DNA from: DASSKK01 sp035690495
GTDB taxonomy: Bacteria; Actinomycetota; Actinomycetes; Propionibacteriales; Nocardioidaceae
Assembly: GCA_035690495.1 (NCBI GenBank)
Contig: DASSKK010000081.1
Coordinates: 124,001 to 188,000, forward strand
Direction of reading: 5' to 3'
Length of the DNA stretch: 64,000 nt
Position 1 is the first letter of the stretch. Every line of letters begins with the position of its first letter. The notes beneath the pieces were generated by a model. That model saw nothing but the letters and a program-made list of their open reading frames with translations, was not told the origin of the DNA and did no database searches. This document shows, one piece after another, positions 23,463 to 31,569 of the stretch. Both the position numbers and the translations under genes were made by a program.

Positions 23463-24565
23463 TGGGTCTGCCGCTGCGGGCGGAGCTGGCCGGTGTCTCG
23501 CCCTACGGCTCGCCGCAGCTCGACGTACCCGTGCAGCTCAACGTCAACGAGAACCCCTATCCGCCGAGCGAGGCGGTCGTCGCCGACATCGCCGCATCGG
23601 TGGCGCAGGCGGCTGCCCGGCTGAACCGCTATCCCGACCGGGAGTTCGCCGAGCTCCGGCACGCACTGGCCCGCTACCTCGAACACGGGGTGACGGCCCC
23701 GCAGGTGTGGGCGGCCAACGGCTCCAACGAGGTGATGCTGCAGATCCTGCAGGCGTTCGGCGGTCCCGGGCGGGTCGCCTGCTCGTTCGCGCCGACGTAC
23801 TCGATGTATCCCGAGTACGCACGCGACGCGATGACCGGCTGGGTGGTCGGGCAACGGGAAGAGGACTTCGGCCTCGACGTGGACCACGCGCTCGCGGTGA
23901 TCGAGGAGCAGCAGCCCAGCGTCGTGCTCCTGCCCTCGCCGAACAACCCGACCGGCACCGCGCTGCCGCTCGACACGGTGGCGGTGCTCGCTCGCGCGAC
24001 CCCCGGTGTGCTCGTCGTCGACGAGGCGTACGCCGAGTTCCGCCGGGCCGGCACGCCGAGCGCCCTGGAACTGCTGCCGGACACCCCGAACCTGGCCGTG
24101 ACGCGGACGATGAGCAAGGCATTCGCGCTCGCGGGCGCACGAGTGGGCTACGTCGCGGCGTCCCCGGCGTTCTGCGACGCGCTGCGCGTGGTCCGGCTGC
24201 CCTACCACCTGTCCGCAACCACCCAGGCGGTGGCGCTGGCTGCGCTGCGGCACGCCGATGAGCTGCTCGCGCGAGTCGACGACCTGCGGGCAGAGCGCGA
24301 CCGCGCGGTCGCCTGGCTGCGCGGGCAAGGGCTGGAGGTCGCCGACTCCGACGCGAACTTCGCGCTGTTCGGGAGGTTCACCGACCGCCACGCGGTATGG
24401 CAGGCTCTGCTCGATCGCGGGGTGCTGATCCGCGAGGTAGGACCGGACGGGTGGCTTCGGGTGTCGGTCGGCACACCGGAGGAGATGGCGGCGTTCGAGA
24501 AGGCGCTCGGCGACGTGCTCGCCGTACATGCGCAAGACGTGAGAGAGCAGGTGGTGCACCGGTGA
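23462..24565 (+). CDS. hisC: Histidinol-phosphate aminotransferase
   Basis: 367 residues from ATG 23462. The longer open frame starts inside hisD and is not used. PLP class-II aminotransferase motifs: LNVNENPYPPS, ANGSNEVMLQILQAFGG, PSPNNPTGT, VVDEAYAEF and the PLP-lysine segment TRTMSKAFALAGARVGY. It converts imidazole-acetol phosphate to histidinol phosphate. The stop overlaps the hisB GTG by 4 bp. Confidence 0.96.
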   Translation: MGLPLRAELAGVSPYGSPQLDVPVQLNVNENPYPPSEAVVADIAASVAQAAARLNRYPDREFAELRHALARYLEHGVTAPQVWAANGSNEVMLQILQAFGGPGRVACSFAPTYSMYPEYARDAMTGWVVGQREEDFGLDVDHALAVIEEQQPSVVLLPSPNNPTGTALPLDTVAVLARATPGVLVVDEAYAEFRRAGTPSALELLPDTPNLAVTRTMSKAFALAGARVGYVAASPAFCDALRVVRLPYHLSATTQAVALAALRHADELLARVDDLRAERDRAVAWLRGQGLEVADSDANFALFGRFTDRHAVWQALLDRGVLIREVGPDGWLRVSVGTPEEMAAFEKALGDVLAVHAQDVREQVVHR

Positions 24566-25173
24566 GCAGGACCGCACGCATCGAGCGGGAGACCAAGGAG
24601 TCCAAGGTCGTCGTCGAGCTCGACATCGATGGTAGAGGTGGAACCGACATCTCGACCGGCGTCGGCTTCTACGACCACATGCTGGCCTCGTTCGCCCGGC
24701 ACGCGCTCATCGACCTCAGCGTCGCCTCGGAGGGCGACACCCACGTCGACGCGCACCACACCGTCGAGGACACCGCGATCGTGCTCGGGGAGGCGCTGCG
24801 CGAGGCGCTGGGCGACAAGGCCGGCATCCGGCGCTTCGGTGACGCACTGGTCCCACTCGACGACACGCTGGTGCAGTGTGCGGTGGACGTCTCCGGGCGG
24901 CCCTACTGCGTGCACGTAGGCGAGCCCGACGGTCAGGCGTTCGTCACGCTGGGATCCGCGCCGGGCTACCTCGGCTCGCTGACCCGGCACGTGTTCGAGA
25001 CGCTGTCCGCGCACGCTCAGATCGCCCTGCACGTGCGGGTGCTTTCGGGGCACGACCCGCACCATCTCGCCGAGGCACAGTTCAAGGCGGTCGCGCGGGC
25101 ACTGCGCGACGCCATCGCACTCGACCCGAGGGAGACCGGGGTGCCCAGCACCAAGGGAACACTCGGCAGTTGA
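24562..25173 (+). CDS. hisB: Imidazoleglycerol-phosphate dehydratase
   Basis: 203 residues from GTG 24562 (GTGA overlap with hisC). The two manganese-binding HHxxE sites are visible: DAHHTVED and HDPHHLAEAQFKA, with FYDHMLASFARH before them. Monofunctional, as usual in actinomycetes, lacking the phosphatase domain of enterobacteria. It is followed by hisH through a TTGA overlap. Confidence 0.96.
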   Translation: MSRTARIERETKESKVVVELDIDGRGGTDISTGVGFYDHMLASFARHALIDLSVASEGDTHVDAHHTVEDTAIVLGEALREALGDKAGIRRFGDALVPLDDTLVQCAVDVSGRPYCVHVGEPDGQAFVTLGSAPGYLGSLTRHVFETLSAHAQIALHVRVLSGHDPHHLAEAQFKAVARALRDAIALDPRETGVPSTKGTLGS

Positions 25174-25847
25174 GCTTGTCGAAACCCGGCGGCCCATCCG
25201 CCGAAACCCCCTCCGTGGTCGTGCTCGACTACGGCTTCGGCAACACCCGGTCCGCAGTGCGCGCCCTGGAACGCGCAGGTGCCACCGTCACGCTCACCGC
25301 TGACCGGTCGGCCGCCCTGGACGCGGACGGGCTCGTGGTCCCGGGGGTCGGTGCGTTCGCGGCCTGCGTCGAGGGTGTTCGAGCGATCCGGGGTCACGAG
25401 GTGATCGGTCGGCGCCTCGCCGGTGGGCGGCCGGTGCTCGGGATCTGCGTCGGCATGCAGATCCTCTTCGCGCACGGCGTCGAGCACGGCGTGGACATGC
25501 CGGGGCTGGACGAGTGGCCGGGTGTGGTCGAGCGGTTGCGTTCGCCCGTCGTACCCCACATGGGATGGAACACGGTGGAGCCGCCGGCCGGGTCGACACT
25601 GTTCGACGGGATCGCGGGGGAGCGGTTCTACTTCGTGCACTCGTACGGCGTACGCGACTGGGCCCTGCAGTCGGACGGGCACATCCGCGAGCCGCTCGTG
25701 ACCTGGGCGACGCACGGCGGGGACCGGTTCGTGGCGGCGGTGGAGAACGGCCCGCTGTGCGCGACGCAGTTCCACCCGGAGAAGTCCGGCGACGCCGGAG
25801 CCGCGCTGTTGCGCAACTGGGTCGCCTCCCTGCCCACGCCGCCGTAG
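25170..25847 (+). CDS. hisH: Imidazole glycerol phosphate synthase, glutaminase subunit
   Basis: 225 residues if started at TTG 25170, which overlaps the hisB stop by 4 bp; another TTG at 25176 is possible. Class-I glutaminase motifs: VVLDYGFGNTRSAVRAL, VPGVGAF, GICVGMQILF (catalytic Cys) and TQFHPEKSG (catalytic His and Glu), with FVHSY. It feeds ammonia to HisF, whose gene lies immediately downstream on the opposite strand. hisH and hisF stops are 12 bp apart, so the partners are made from convergent transcripts. Confidence 0.95.
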   Translation: MSLSKPGGPSAETPSVVVLDYGFGNTRSAVRALERAGATVTLTADRSAALDADGLVVPGVGAFAACVEGVRAIRGHEVIGRRLAGGRPVLGICVGMQILFAHGVEHGVDMPGLDEWPGVVERLRSPVVPHMGWNTVEPPAGSTLFDGIAGERFYFVHSYGVRDWALQSDGHIREPLVTWATHGGDRFVAAVENGPLCATQFHPEKSGDAGAALLRNWVASLPTPP

Positions 25848-25859
25848 GTGAAGCCGTGG

Positions 25860-26654
25860 TCAGCGGAGGGGGCCGGGGTTGGACTGCCGAACAGCGTGGC
25901 CCGCGTCGGCGAGCGCGGCCTTGACCTCGCCGACGCGCAGGGTGCCGAAGTGGAACACCGTGGCGGCGAGTACGGCGTCCGCGCCCGCTTCGACCGCGGG
26001 CGGGAAGTGCTCGACCAGGCCGGCGCCCCCGCTGGCGATCACCGGGATGGACACCTCGCGACGGACCAGCCGGATCAGCTCCAGGTCGAACCCGTCCTGC
26101 GTCCCGTCGGCGTCCATCGAGTTCAGCAGGATCTCCCCGGCACCGAGGTCGGCGGCTCTTCGCGCCCAGGCGACCGCGTCCAGCCCGGCCGAGCGCCGCC
26201 CCCCGTGGGTGGTGACCTCGAAGCCGCTGTCGGTGCGGACGCCGTCGGGTGCACGGCGCGCGTCCACCGACAGCACCAGCACCTGACTGCCGAACCGGTC
26301 GGCGATCTCCGCGACGAGTTCCGGCCGCACGATCGCGGCGGTGTTCACGCCCACCTTGTCCGCTCCGGCGCGCAGCAGCCGGTCGACGTCCTCGACCGAC
26401 CCGACCCCGCCCCCGACGGTGAGCGGGATGAAGACCTGCTCGGCGGTCGCGGCGACCACGTCGAGCATCGTCGCACGGCCCTCATGGGAGGCGCTGATGT
26501 CCAGGAACGTGAGCTCGTCGGCCCCCTCCGCGTCGTAGACCCTGGCCATCTCGACCGGATCGCCGGCGTCGCGCAGGTCTGCGAAGTTGACGCCCTTGAC
26601 CACCCGGCCGGCGTCCACGTCGAGGCAGGGGATCACCCGGACCGCCAGCGTCAT
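25860..26654 (-). CDS. hisF: Imidazole glycerol phosphate synthase, cyclase subunit
   Basis: 264 residues from ATG 26654, a 4-bp overlap with hisA. The barrel motifs VIPCLDVDAGRVVKGVNF (catalytic Asp), ELTFLDISAS, PLTVGGGV, GADKVGVNTAA, LVLSVDARR, GAGEILLNSMDADGTQDGFD (second catalytic Asp) and PVIASGGAG are present. It makes IGP and AICAR from PRFAR and ammonia. The order hisA-hisF is the usual actinomycete one, but the block points against hisDCBH. Confidence 0.96.
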   Translation of the reverse strand: MTLAVRVIPCLDVDAGRVVKGVNFADLRDAGDPVEMARVYDAEGADELTFLDISASHEGRATMLDVVAATAEQVFIPLTVGGGVGSVEDVDRLLRAGADKVGVNTAAIVRPELVAEIADRFGSQVLVLSVDARRAPDGVRTDSGFEVTTHGGRRSAGLDAVAWARRAADLGAGEILLNSMDADGTQDGFDLELIRLVRREVSIPVIASGGAGLVEHFPPAVEAGADAVLAATVFHFGTLRVGEVKAALADAGHAVRQSNPGPLR

Positions 26655-27385
26655 CCGCGGTCTCCCCGCGTCAGCGCCAGCGCCTCCTCGAGACTGAACC
26701 GGCCTTCGTACAGGGCGGTGCCGATGATCGCTCCCTCCACGCCTTGGGGCACCAGGCCCTGCAAGGCTTCGAGATCGCTCAGCTCGGTGATGCCGCCGGA
26801 CGCGACGACCGGCCGGTCGGTGGCGGCGCACACGTCGTGCAGCAGTTCGAGGTTCGGGCCGGCCAGCATGCCGTCCTTGTTGACGTCGGTGACCACGTAA
26901 CGGGCGCAGCCTTCGGTGTCCAGCCTGGCCAGTACGTCGTACAGGTCGCCGCCGTCGCGCGTCCAGCCGCGCGCGGCCAGGGTGCGTCCGCGTACGTCGA
27001 GGCCGACCGCCACCCGGTCGCCGTACTCCGCGATCGCCCTGGCGCACCACTCCGGGTGCTCGAGGGCCGCGGTGCCGATGTTCACCCGACGGCAGCCGGT
27101 GGACATCGCCGCTTCCAGCGAGGCGTCGTCGCGAATTCCGCCGCTCAGCTCCACTGCGACGTCCAGCTGCCCGACGATCCGGGCGAGCAGTGCACGGTTC
27201 CCGCCTCGGCCGAACGCGGCGTCGAGGTCGACCAGGTGCACCCACTCGGCGCCCCGCTCCTGCCAGTTGAGCGCGGCCTCGACCGGGTCACCGAAACGCT
27301 TCTCCGAGCCGGCCACGCCCTGGACGAGCTGGACGGCCTGCCCGCCGGCCACGTCGACTGCCGGCAACAACTGCAGGGACGACAC
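26651..27385 (-). CDS. hisA: Phosphoribosyl isomerase A (HisA; likely dual HisA/TrpF enzyme PriA)
   Basis: 244 residues from GTG 27385. Motifs: LLPAVDVAGGQAVQLVQG, WVHLVDLDAAFGRG, VAVELSGGIRDD, RVNIGTAALE, VAVGLDVRG, RYVVTDVNKDGMLAGPNLELL and PVVASGGI. Actinomycete homologues (PriA) serve both histidine and tryptophan synthesis. No trpF is found beside trpCBA here, which fits, though trpF could be elsewhere. It starts 2 bases after the stop of the upstream TIGR03085 gene. Confidence 0.92.
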   Translation of the reverse strand: MSSLQLLPAVDVAGGQAVQLVQGVAGSEKRFGDPVEAALNWQERGAEWVHLVDLDAAFGRGGNRALLARIVGQLDVAVELSGGIRDDASLEAAMSTGCRRVNIGTAALEHPEWCARAIAEYGDRVAVGLDVRGRTLAARGWTRDGGDLYDVLARLDTEGCARYVVTDVNKDGMLAGPNLELLHDVCAATDRPVVASGGITELSDLEALQGLVPQGVEGAIIGTALYEGRFSLEEALALTRGDRG

Positions 27386-27387
27386 GG

Positions 27388-28041
27388 CTAGACGCCCAGG
27401 TCCGTGTTCCGCAGTGCCGCGACGGCGTCATCCGGCCCACGCAGCTCGACGTCGGCATGCGCCTTGCGACCGAAGACGAACATCGTGACCTCCGCCGGCG
27501 CTCCGACCACCAGCACGGAGGTCTCGGCGGCGTGCACCGTGGCGCGCGTGTGTAGGTCGTCGCACTCGAGCTGTACGCCGACCGGGGCGCGCCTCAGCAG
27601 CCGGGGGGCTGCGGCGCATACTCCCTTCCAGACTTGCTGCTGTGCGCGGTCGGACAGCTCCCGAGGTGCCCACGCAGGCTGGGCGCGGCGGATGTCCTCG
27701 TGGTGGACGAAGAACTCCAGGCCGTTCAGCAGGGCGTCCACCCGGGGGATCGCGAATGGAGAGTAGCGCGGCGGGCCACCGCGCAGGCGCTCGACGAGGC
27801 TGGCATGTCCCCCGCTGCCCCGCCCACTGAAGTCGCGAGCGGCGAGCCGTCGGGACGCGGCGTCGAGTGCTCCCGACAGCGCGGATACGACGAGACCGAG
27901 GGAGGCCGGGCTCGACTCGCGCAGGATGAGATGCACGACCAGGTCCTTGACGGTCCACTCGCCGCACAGCGTCGGCTCGTCCTCGCCGACCAGCAGTGCC
28001 GTGTCGCACAACGCATCTCGCTCTGTCCTTGCCAACGTCAC
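27388..28041 (-). CDS. TIGR03085 family metal-binding protein (maleylpyruvate isomerase-like)
   Basis: 217 residues. DinB/MDMPI-like helical bundle with ERDALCDTALLVGEDEPTLCGEWTVKDLVVHLILRE, GLEFFVHHEDIRRAQPAW and a C-terminal small domain (VGAPAEVTMFVFGRK). The WTVKDLVVHL and FVHHEDIRR histidines/acidic residues are the metal-site positions of this mycothiol-linked superfamily. Reaction unknown. It heads the leftward hisA-hisF transcript, a common neighbourhood for the family. Confidence 0.88.
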   Translation of the reverse strand: MTLARTERDALCDTALLVGEDEPTLCGEWTVKDLVVHLILRESSPASLGLVVSALSGALDAASRRLAARDFSGRGSGGHASLVERLRGGPPRYSPFAIPRVDALLNGLEFFVHHEDIRRAQPAWAPRELSDRAQQQVWKGVCAAAPRLLRRAPVGVQLECDDLHTRATVHAAETSVLVVGAPAEVTMFVFGRKAHADVELRGPDDAVAALRNTDLGV

Positions 28042-28097
28042 GCCGCACAGGCTATCGGTCCGCTCATGAGGGAGTATGACCGTAGTAGCATCGGGGT

Positions 28098-28328
28098 ATG
28101 AAGATTTCGGTGAGCCTTCCCGAGGAAGACCTCAGTCTCCTCGACGACTACGCACGGAGCGCGGGTCTGCCCTCGCGGTCGGCGGCGCTGCACCGGGCGA
28201 TCGCGATGTTGCGGCTGCCCGGGCTCGAGGACGACTACGCCGAGGCGTGGTCCGAGTGGGAGCGCAGCGGCGAGTCCCAGGCGTGGGAGTCGACCACCGG
28301 AGACGGCCGGCGAGATGCTCAGGGGTGA
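28098..28328 (+). CDS. Ribbon-helix-helix antitoxin (MazE-type)
   Basis: 76 residues. The N-terminal MKISVSLPEEDLSLLDDYARSAGLPSRSAALHRAIAML is a classical ribbon-helix-helix DNA-binding unit. The acidic C-terminal tail (DDYAEAWSEWERSGESQAWE) would bind the toxin. It overlaps the toxin gene by 14 bp, the usual antitoxin-first order. Confidence 0.9.
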   Translation: MKISVSLPEEDLSLLDDYARSAGLPSRSAALHRAIAMLRLPGLEDDYAEAWSEWERSGESQAWESTTGDGRRDAQG

Positions 28329-28662
28329 GGTTCGCCTCGTGGATCTGGAGCCCACCAGGGGCAGCGAGGCCGACAAGCGCCGCCCGGCAGTCCTCGTCAG
28401 CAATGACCGGGCGAACGCAACCACCACGAGGATCGGGCGTGGCGTGCTCACGGTCGTTCCGGTCACCAGCAACGTCGCGACGGTGTACCCCTTCCAGACA
28501 TTCCTGCCCGCGGAGCAGACCGGGTTGCGCCACGACTCGAAGGCGCAGACAGAGCAGGTCCGTTCGGTCAGCGTCGACCGGATCGGCAGATCGCTGGGCC
28601 GACTCCCCGCGGCGTTGATGAGTCAGCTCGACGACGCCCTTCGGCTGCACCTCCAGCTGTAA
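28315..28662 (+). CDS. MazF/PemK family endoribonuclease toxin
   Basis: 115 residues: MLRGEVRLVDLEPTRGSEADKRRPAVLVSNDRAN, LTVVPVTSNV, TFLPAEQTGLRHDSKAQTEQVRSVSVDRIGR. The Arg, Thr and RPAVLVSND positions of MazF are present and the length is normal, so it is probably active. It forms a type II toxin-antitoxin module with the preceding gene, inserted between the hisA block and hisI. Confidence 0.92.
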   Translation: MLRGEVRLVDLEPTRGSEADKRRPAVLVSNDRANATTTRIGRGVLTVVPVTSNVATVYPFQTFLPAEQTGLRHDSKAQTEQVRSVSVDRIGRSLGRLPAALMSQLDDALRLHLQL

Positions 28663-28777
28663 CCCAGGCGATTCGTCTGCAACCGCGACGCTGTTCCTGC
28701 GGGTCAAGGGACCTGCGTGGGTGGTCCGACCAGGCGACTCCCGATCAAGCACCGGTGGCACGGACCACGACCGTCGG

Positions 28778-29005
28778 TCACCAGTCCTGACTCAATCGCC
28801 ACTCGCTACGGGGGATGACTGCACAGTTCTCGTCCTTTGCGGGCGGGCGGCCCAGCGCACCTTCCACTGCCTTGGCTCTCCCGCGCCGCGCGGGAAGCCC
28901 CGGAGGCCGCTTCACCTCGGCAACCACCTGCCAGGTGTCCTCCGCGACCTCACGAAGAACGACGTACATCGGGGCCACACGGGCAGTCTCTGGCGCTGAA
29001 GGCAT
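28778..29005 (-). CDS. Small hypothetical protein
   Basis: 75 residues from ATG 29005. The sequence has a short beta-alpha look (MYVVLREVAEDTWQVVAEVKRPPG, RRGRAKAVEGALG, AVIPRSEWRLSQDW) typical of small actinomycete proteins of unknown function. It is the only frame here with protein-like composition. No ribosome site of note; the 150 bp upstream hold no other gene. Confidence 0.55.
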   Translation of the reverse strand: MPSAPETARVAPMYVVLREVAEDTWQVVAEVKRPPGLPARRGRAKAVEGALGRPPAKDENCAVIPRSEWRLSQDW

Positions 29006-29157
29006 ACCTGATTGTGCGACCTCACAACCGGCTCGGGCGCCACCCGTGCCGCAGCTACGGAGGCCAGGCCAGGCGGGGCGAGATCGTCTCCTGTGCCATC
29101 GAGCGGTCCCCCCCCCGCAGTTGTGACGAGCGGCTGGGCGGCGGAGGGATGAGTCGG

Positions 29158-29742
29158 TCAGGAGATCAGGTCGGTCTGGTGCGGCATCAGCATCGAGAGG
29201 CCGAGGTAGGTGCGCCGCGGCTCGCCCTCGGGCGGCTGGGTCGACTGACCGTGCTCGACCCAGCGATGCATCACGGCGTACATCTCCTCGGCGTACTGCG
29301 CGGCTTCGGATTTCGTGAGCAGCATAGGTACGTCGTTGACCGCCCACAGCTCTCCCGTCCCCTCCTCGTGCGGGCCGAAGAACCGGTCCACGAGGGCGTG
29401 CCACCAGCCTGCCCCGTAGCGCCGGAAGACGTCGAAGGCGGCGCGTCCCTCCCGGGTTTGCAACATCTGCTTCATGTCGATGTGCAGACCTTCACGGCCG
29501 GCGGGCTGCCACCAGCGCTGCCGGCCGTCGCCGGTGGCGTTCGGGGCTCGCTCGATCAAGCCGTACTTGGCGAGTTCGCGTAGGTGGAAGCTCACCGAGT
29601 TCACCGGCGCGTCGACCGCGGCGGCAAGGACCGTCGCGGTGGACGCGCCACGCGCGTGCAGTTCGTAGATGAGCGCACCTCGCAGCGGGTGGGCGATCGC
29701 CCGCAGCATCCGTGGGTCCGCGTCGACGTACCTCTTGGGCAT
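29158..29742 (-). CDS. ArsR-type helix-turn-helix regulator
   Basis: 194 residues from ATG 29742; the much longer open frame upstream runs antisense through the MFS gene and was discarded. N-terminal winged HTH: RMLRAIAHPLRGALIYELHARGASTATVLAAAVDAPVNSVSFHLRELAKYGLIERA. The C-terminal 110 residues form a ligand or dimer domain (GLHIDMKQMLQTREGRAAFDVFRRYGAGWWHALVDRFFG). It is divergent from the MFS pump with a dyad between them, so it probably represses that pump. Confidence 0.88.
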   Translation of the reverse strand: MPKRYVDADPRMLRAIAHPLRGALIYELHARGASTATVLAAAVDAPVNSVSFHLRELAKYGLIERAPNATGDGRQRWWQPAGREGLHIDMKQMLQTREGRAAFDVFRRYGAGWWHALVDRFFGPHEEGTGELWAVNDVPMLLTKSEAAQYAEEMYAVMHRWVEHGQSTQPPEGEPRRTYLGLSMLMPHQTDLIS

Positions 29743-29766
29743 GTGCGGAACTTTAGCAAGAACAGA

Positions 29767-29786
29767 TGCGCAAGGAGACTTGCGTA
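29767..29786. promoter_or_regulatory. Dyad between ArsR-type regulator and MFS gene
   Basis: CGCAAG-GAGA-CTTGCG is a perfect 6-bp inverted repeat (29769-29784), extended by partly matching flanks, in the 72-bp divergent region. It is the likely operator of the adjacent regulator. Confidence 0.5.
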
Positions 29787-29814
29787 AATAGTCCCACCGT
29801 GTGACGCTGTCGCG

Positions 29815-31098
29815 GTGACGACGGACTCGAGAGCCACGACCGAGGCCTCGGCGACGCACGAAAGGCAAACGTCGCTGTGGCACAACCACGACTTCATGGC
29901 GCTGTGGACCGGCGAGACGGTCTCCGCGGTCGGCTCGTCGATGAGCTTCTTCGTCTTTCCGCTGGTTGGCTACGCGATCACGGGGTCGGCGACACAGGCT
30001 GCCCTGGCCGGAACCGCCTACTCGCTCGGCCAGGTGGCCGTCAAGCTGCCCGCCGGGGCGATGGTCGACCGCTGGCGCCGCGAGACGGTGATGGTCGGCT
30101 CGAACCTGCTCGCTGCGGTCTTGTACGCAAGTCTGGTCGCGGCCATGGTGGTCGGGGTGCTCACCCTCGTGCAGCTGGTCGCCGTGGCGCTGCTCGCGGG
30201 TGTGGTCGCGAGCTTCTTCGGTCCCGCGGAGCAGGCGGCGATCCGCAACGTGGTTCCCACGGAGCAGCTGCCGACGGCATTCAGTCAGAACCAGGCCCGT
30301 CAGCACGCCGCGGCGCTGGTCGGCCCCCCGTTGGGTGGGCTCCTCTACGCGCTGACTAGATGGGTGCCGTTCGTCGTCGACGCGGCCAGCTATCTGGTCT
30401 CGTCGATCGCGATCACCCGGATCCGTACGCCGCTGCCGGCGCCCGACAGAGGCGAGTCCGTGAGCAGCATGTCGCACGACATCATCGAGGGGCTGCGGTT
30501 CTTGATGTCGCGAGACTTCTACCGGGCGATCGTCGCGTTCGCGTGCGTGGCCAACTTCGCAGGCAACCTGCTGTTCCTGGTGCTGACCCTCAAGCTGCTG
30601 AAGGCGGGGGTGCACCCGGCGGCGATCGGACTGATCGACACGATCGCGGCGGTCGCGGGGATCGCCGGGTCCGTCGCGGCGCCCGCATTGATCAGGCGGG
30701 TCCCGAACGGCCTGCTGGCGATCGGCCTCGGGTTGGTGCTCATGGTCGCGGTGGTCCCCATGGCGTTCACGAACGACGTGATCCTGATCGGCTTGCTGCT
30801 CGCGGTCGCCACGCTAGGCAACCCGGCCGCGAACGCGTCGGTCACGTCGTACCTGGTCGCCACCACCCCCGACCATCTGCAGGGTCGCGTCCACGCGGCG
30901 CTCGGCTTCTCGGCGATGGCGCTGATGCCCGCCGGCCCGGTCGTCGGCGGGGCGTTGCTGCAGTGGTGGGGCGGGCAGCGGGCGATGCTCGCCGCGGCGG
31001 CGCTGATAGCGGTGTCGGTGTTGCCGCTGCTGCTCAGCCGTGAGGTCCGCATGTTGCCCACGCCGGACAGGTGGGTCGGGGCCGACACCTCCGGTTGA
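29815..31098 (+). CDS. MFS transporter (enterobactin exporter-like/efflux type)
   Basis: 427 residues from GTG 29815 with about 12 hydrophobic segments. The opening LWHNHDFMALWTGETVSAVGSSMSFFVFPLVGYAITGSA and the loop PAGAMVDRWRRETVMVGSNL (MFS motif A form D-R-x-x-R) are typical of the drug/siderophore exporter branch. SFFGPAEQAAIRNVVPTEQLPTAFSQNQARQHAAALVGPPLGG is also diagnostic of this branch. Substrate unknown. The divergent ArsR-type regulator suggests inducible export. Confidence 0.9.
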   Translation: MTTDSRATTEASATHERQTSLWHNHDFMALWTGETVSAVGSSMSFFVFPLVGYAITGSATQAALAGTAYSLGQVAVKLPAGAMVDRWRRETVMVGSNLLAAVLYASLVAAMVVGVLTLVQLVAVALLAGVVASFFGPAEQAAIRNVVPTEQLPTAFSQNQARQHAAALVGPPLGGLLYALTRWVPFVVDAASYLVSSIAITRIRTPLPAPDRGESVSSMSHDIIEGLRFLMSRDFYRAIVAFACVANFAGNLLFLVLTLKLLKAGVHPAAIGLIDTIAAVAGIAGSVAAPALIRRVPNGLLAIGLGLVLMVAVVPMAFTNDVILIGLLLAVATLGNPAANASVTSYLVATTPDHLQGRVHAALGFSAMALMPAGPVVGGALLQWWGGQRAMLAAAALIAVSVLPLLLSREVRMLPTPDRWVGADTSG

Positions 31099-31197
31099 GC
31101 CGGGATCGTCGGGCTGCGCCTGCTCAAGCCTCATGCGGGCGGCAGGGCCGACCCGATCGGCGCGTGAGGATTGGACAGGGTCGGGGACAATGGGCGG

Positions 31198-31569
31198 GTG
31201 AGCGCACTCGACCCCGACATCGCCGCCCGCCTCAAGCGCGACGAGCACGGCCTGGTGCCGGCGGTCGTGCAGCAGCATGACACCGGCGAGGTGCTGATGC
31301 TGGGCTGGATGGACGATGAGGCGCTCGCTCGGACGCTGAGCAGCGGGCGTACGACGTTCTGGAGCCGGTCGCGTCGCGAGTACTGGGTCAAGGGGGAGAC
31401 GTCGGGCAACCGTCAGCACGTGCGTGAGGTGCGCCTGGACTGCGACGGGGACACCCTGCTGATCCGTGTCGACCAGGAGGGGCCGGCCTGCCACACCGGG
31501 ACGCGCTCCTGCTTCGACGCGGACCGGCTGTCGACGTCCGCGCAGAGCCCACCGCCCGCCGATGCGTGA
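31198..31569 (+). CDS. hisI: Phosphoribosyl-AMP cyclohydrolase
   Basis: 123 residues from GTG 31198. Motifs: VLMLGWMDDEALARTL, GRTTFWSRSRREYWVKGETSGN, DCDGDTLLIRVDQEGPACHTGTRSCF; the Asp-Cys-Asp triplet and the late Cys residues bind Mg and Zn. Monofunctional, with no HisE domain. It lies 3.8 kb from hisA, separated by the toxin module and the MFS pair, and overlaps the next gene by 8 bp. Confidence 0.94.
   Translation: MSALDPDIAARLKRDEHGLVPAVVQQHDTGEVLMLGWMDDEALARTLSSGRTTFWSRSRREYWVKGETSGNRQHVREVRLDCDGDTLLIRVDQEGPACHTGTRSCFDADRLSTSAQSPPPADA

Noticed and set aside
29107..29118. Run of cytosines
   Set aside because: Simple homopolymer in non-coding DNA with no gene to be phase-varied.
28663..29157. 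Extra small frames around the 75-residue hypothetical gene
   Set aside because: Pro/Arg-rich, no ribosome sites and no protein-like composition except the one listed.
29158..30615. 485-codon minus-strand frame including the ArsR-type regulator
   Set aside because: The upstream 290 codons lie antisense to the MFS gene; only the part from ATG 29742 is a real protein.
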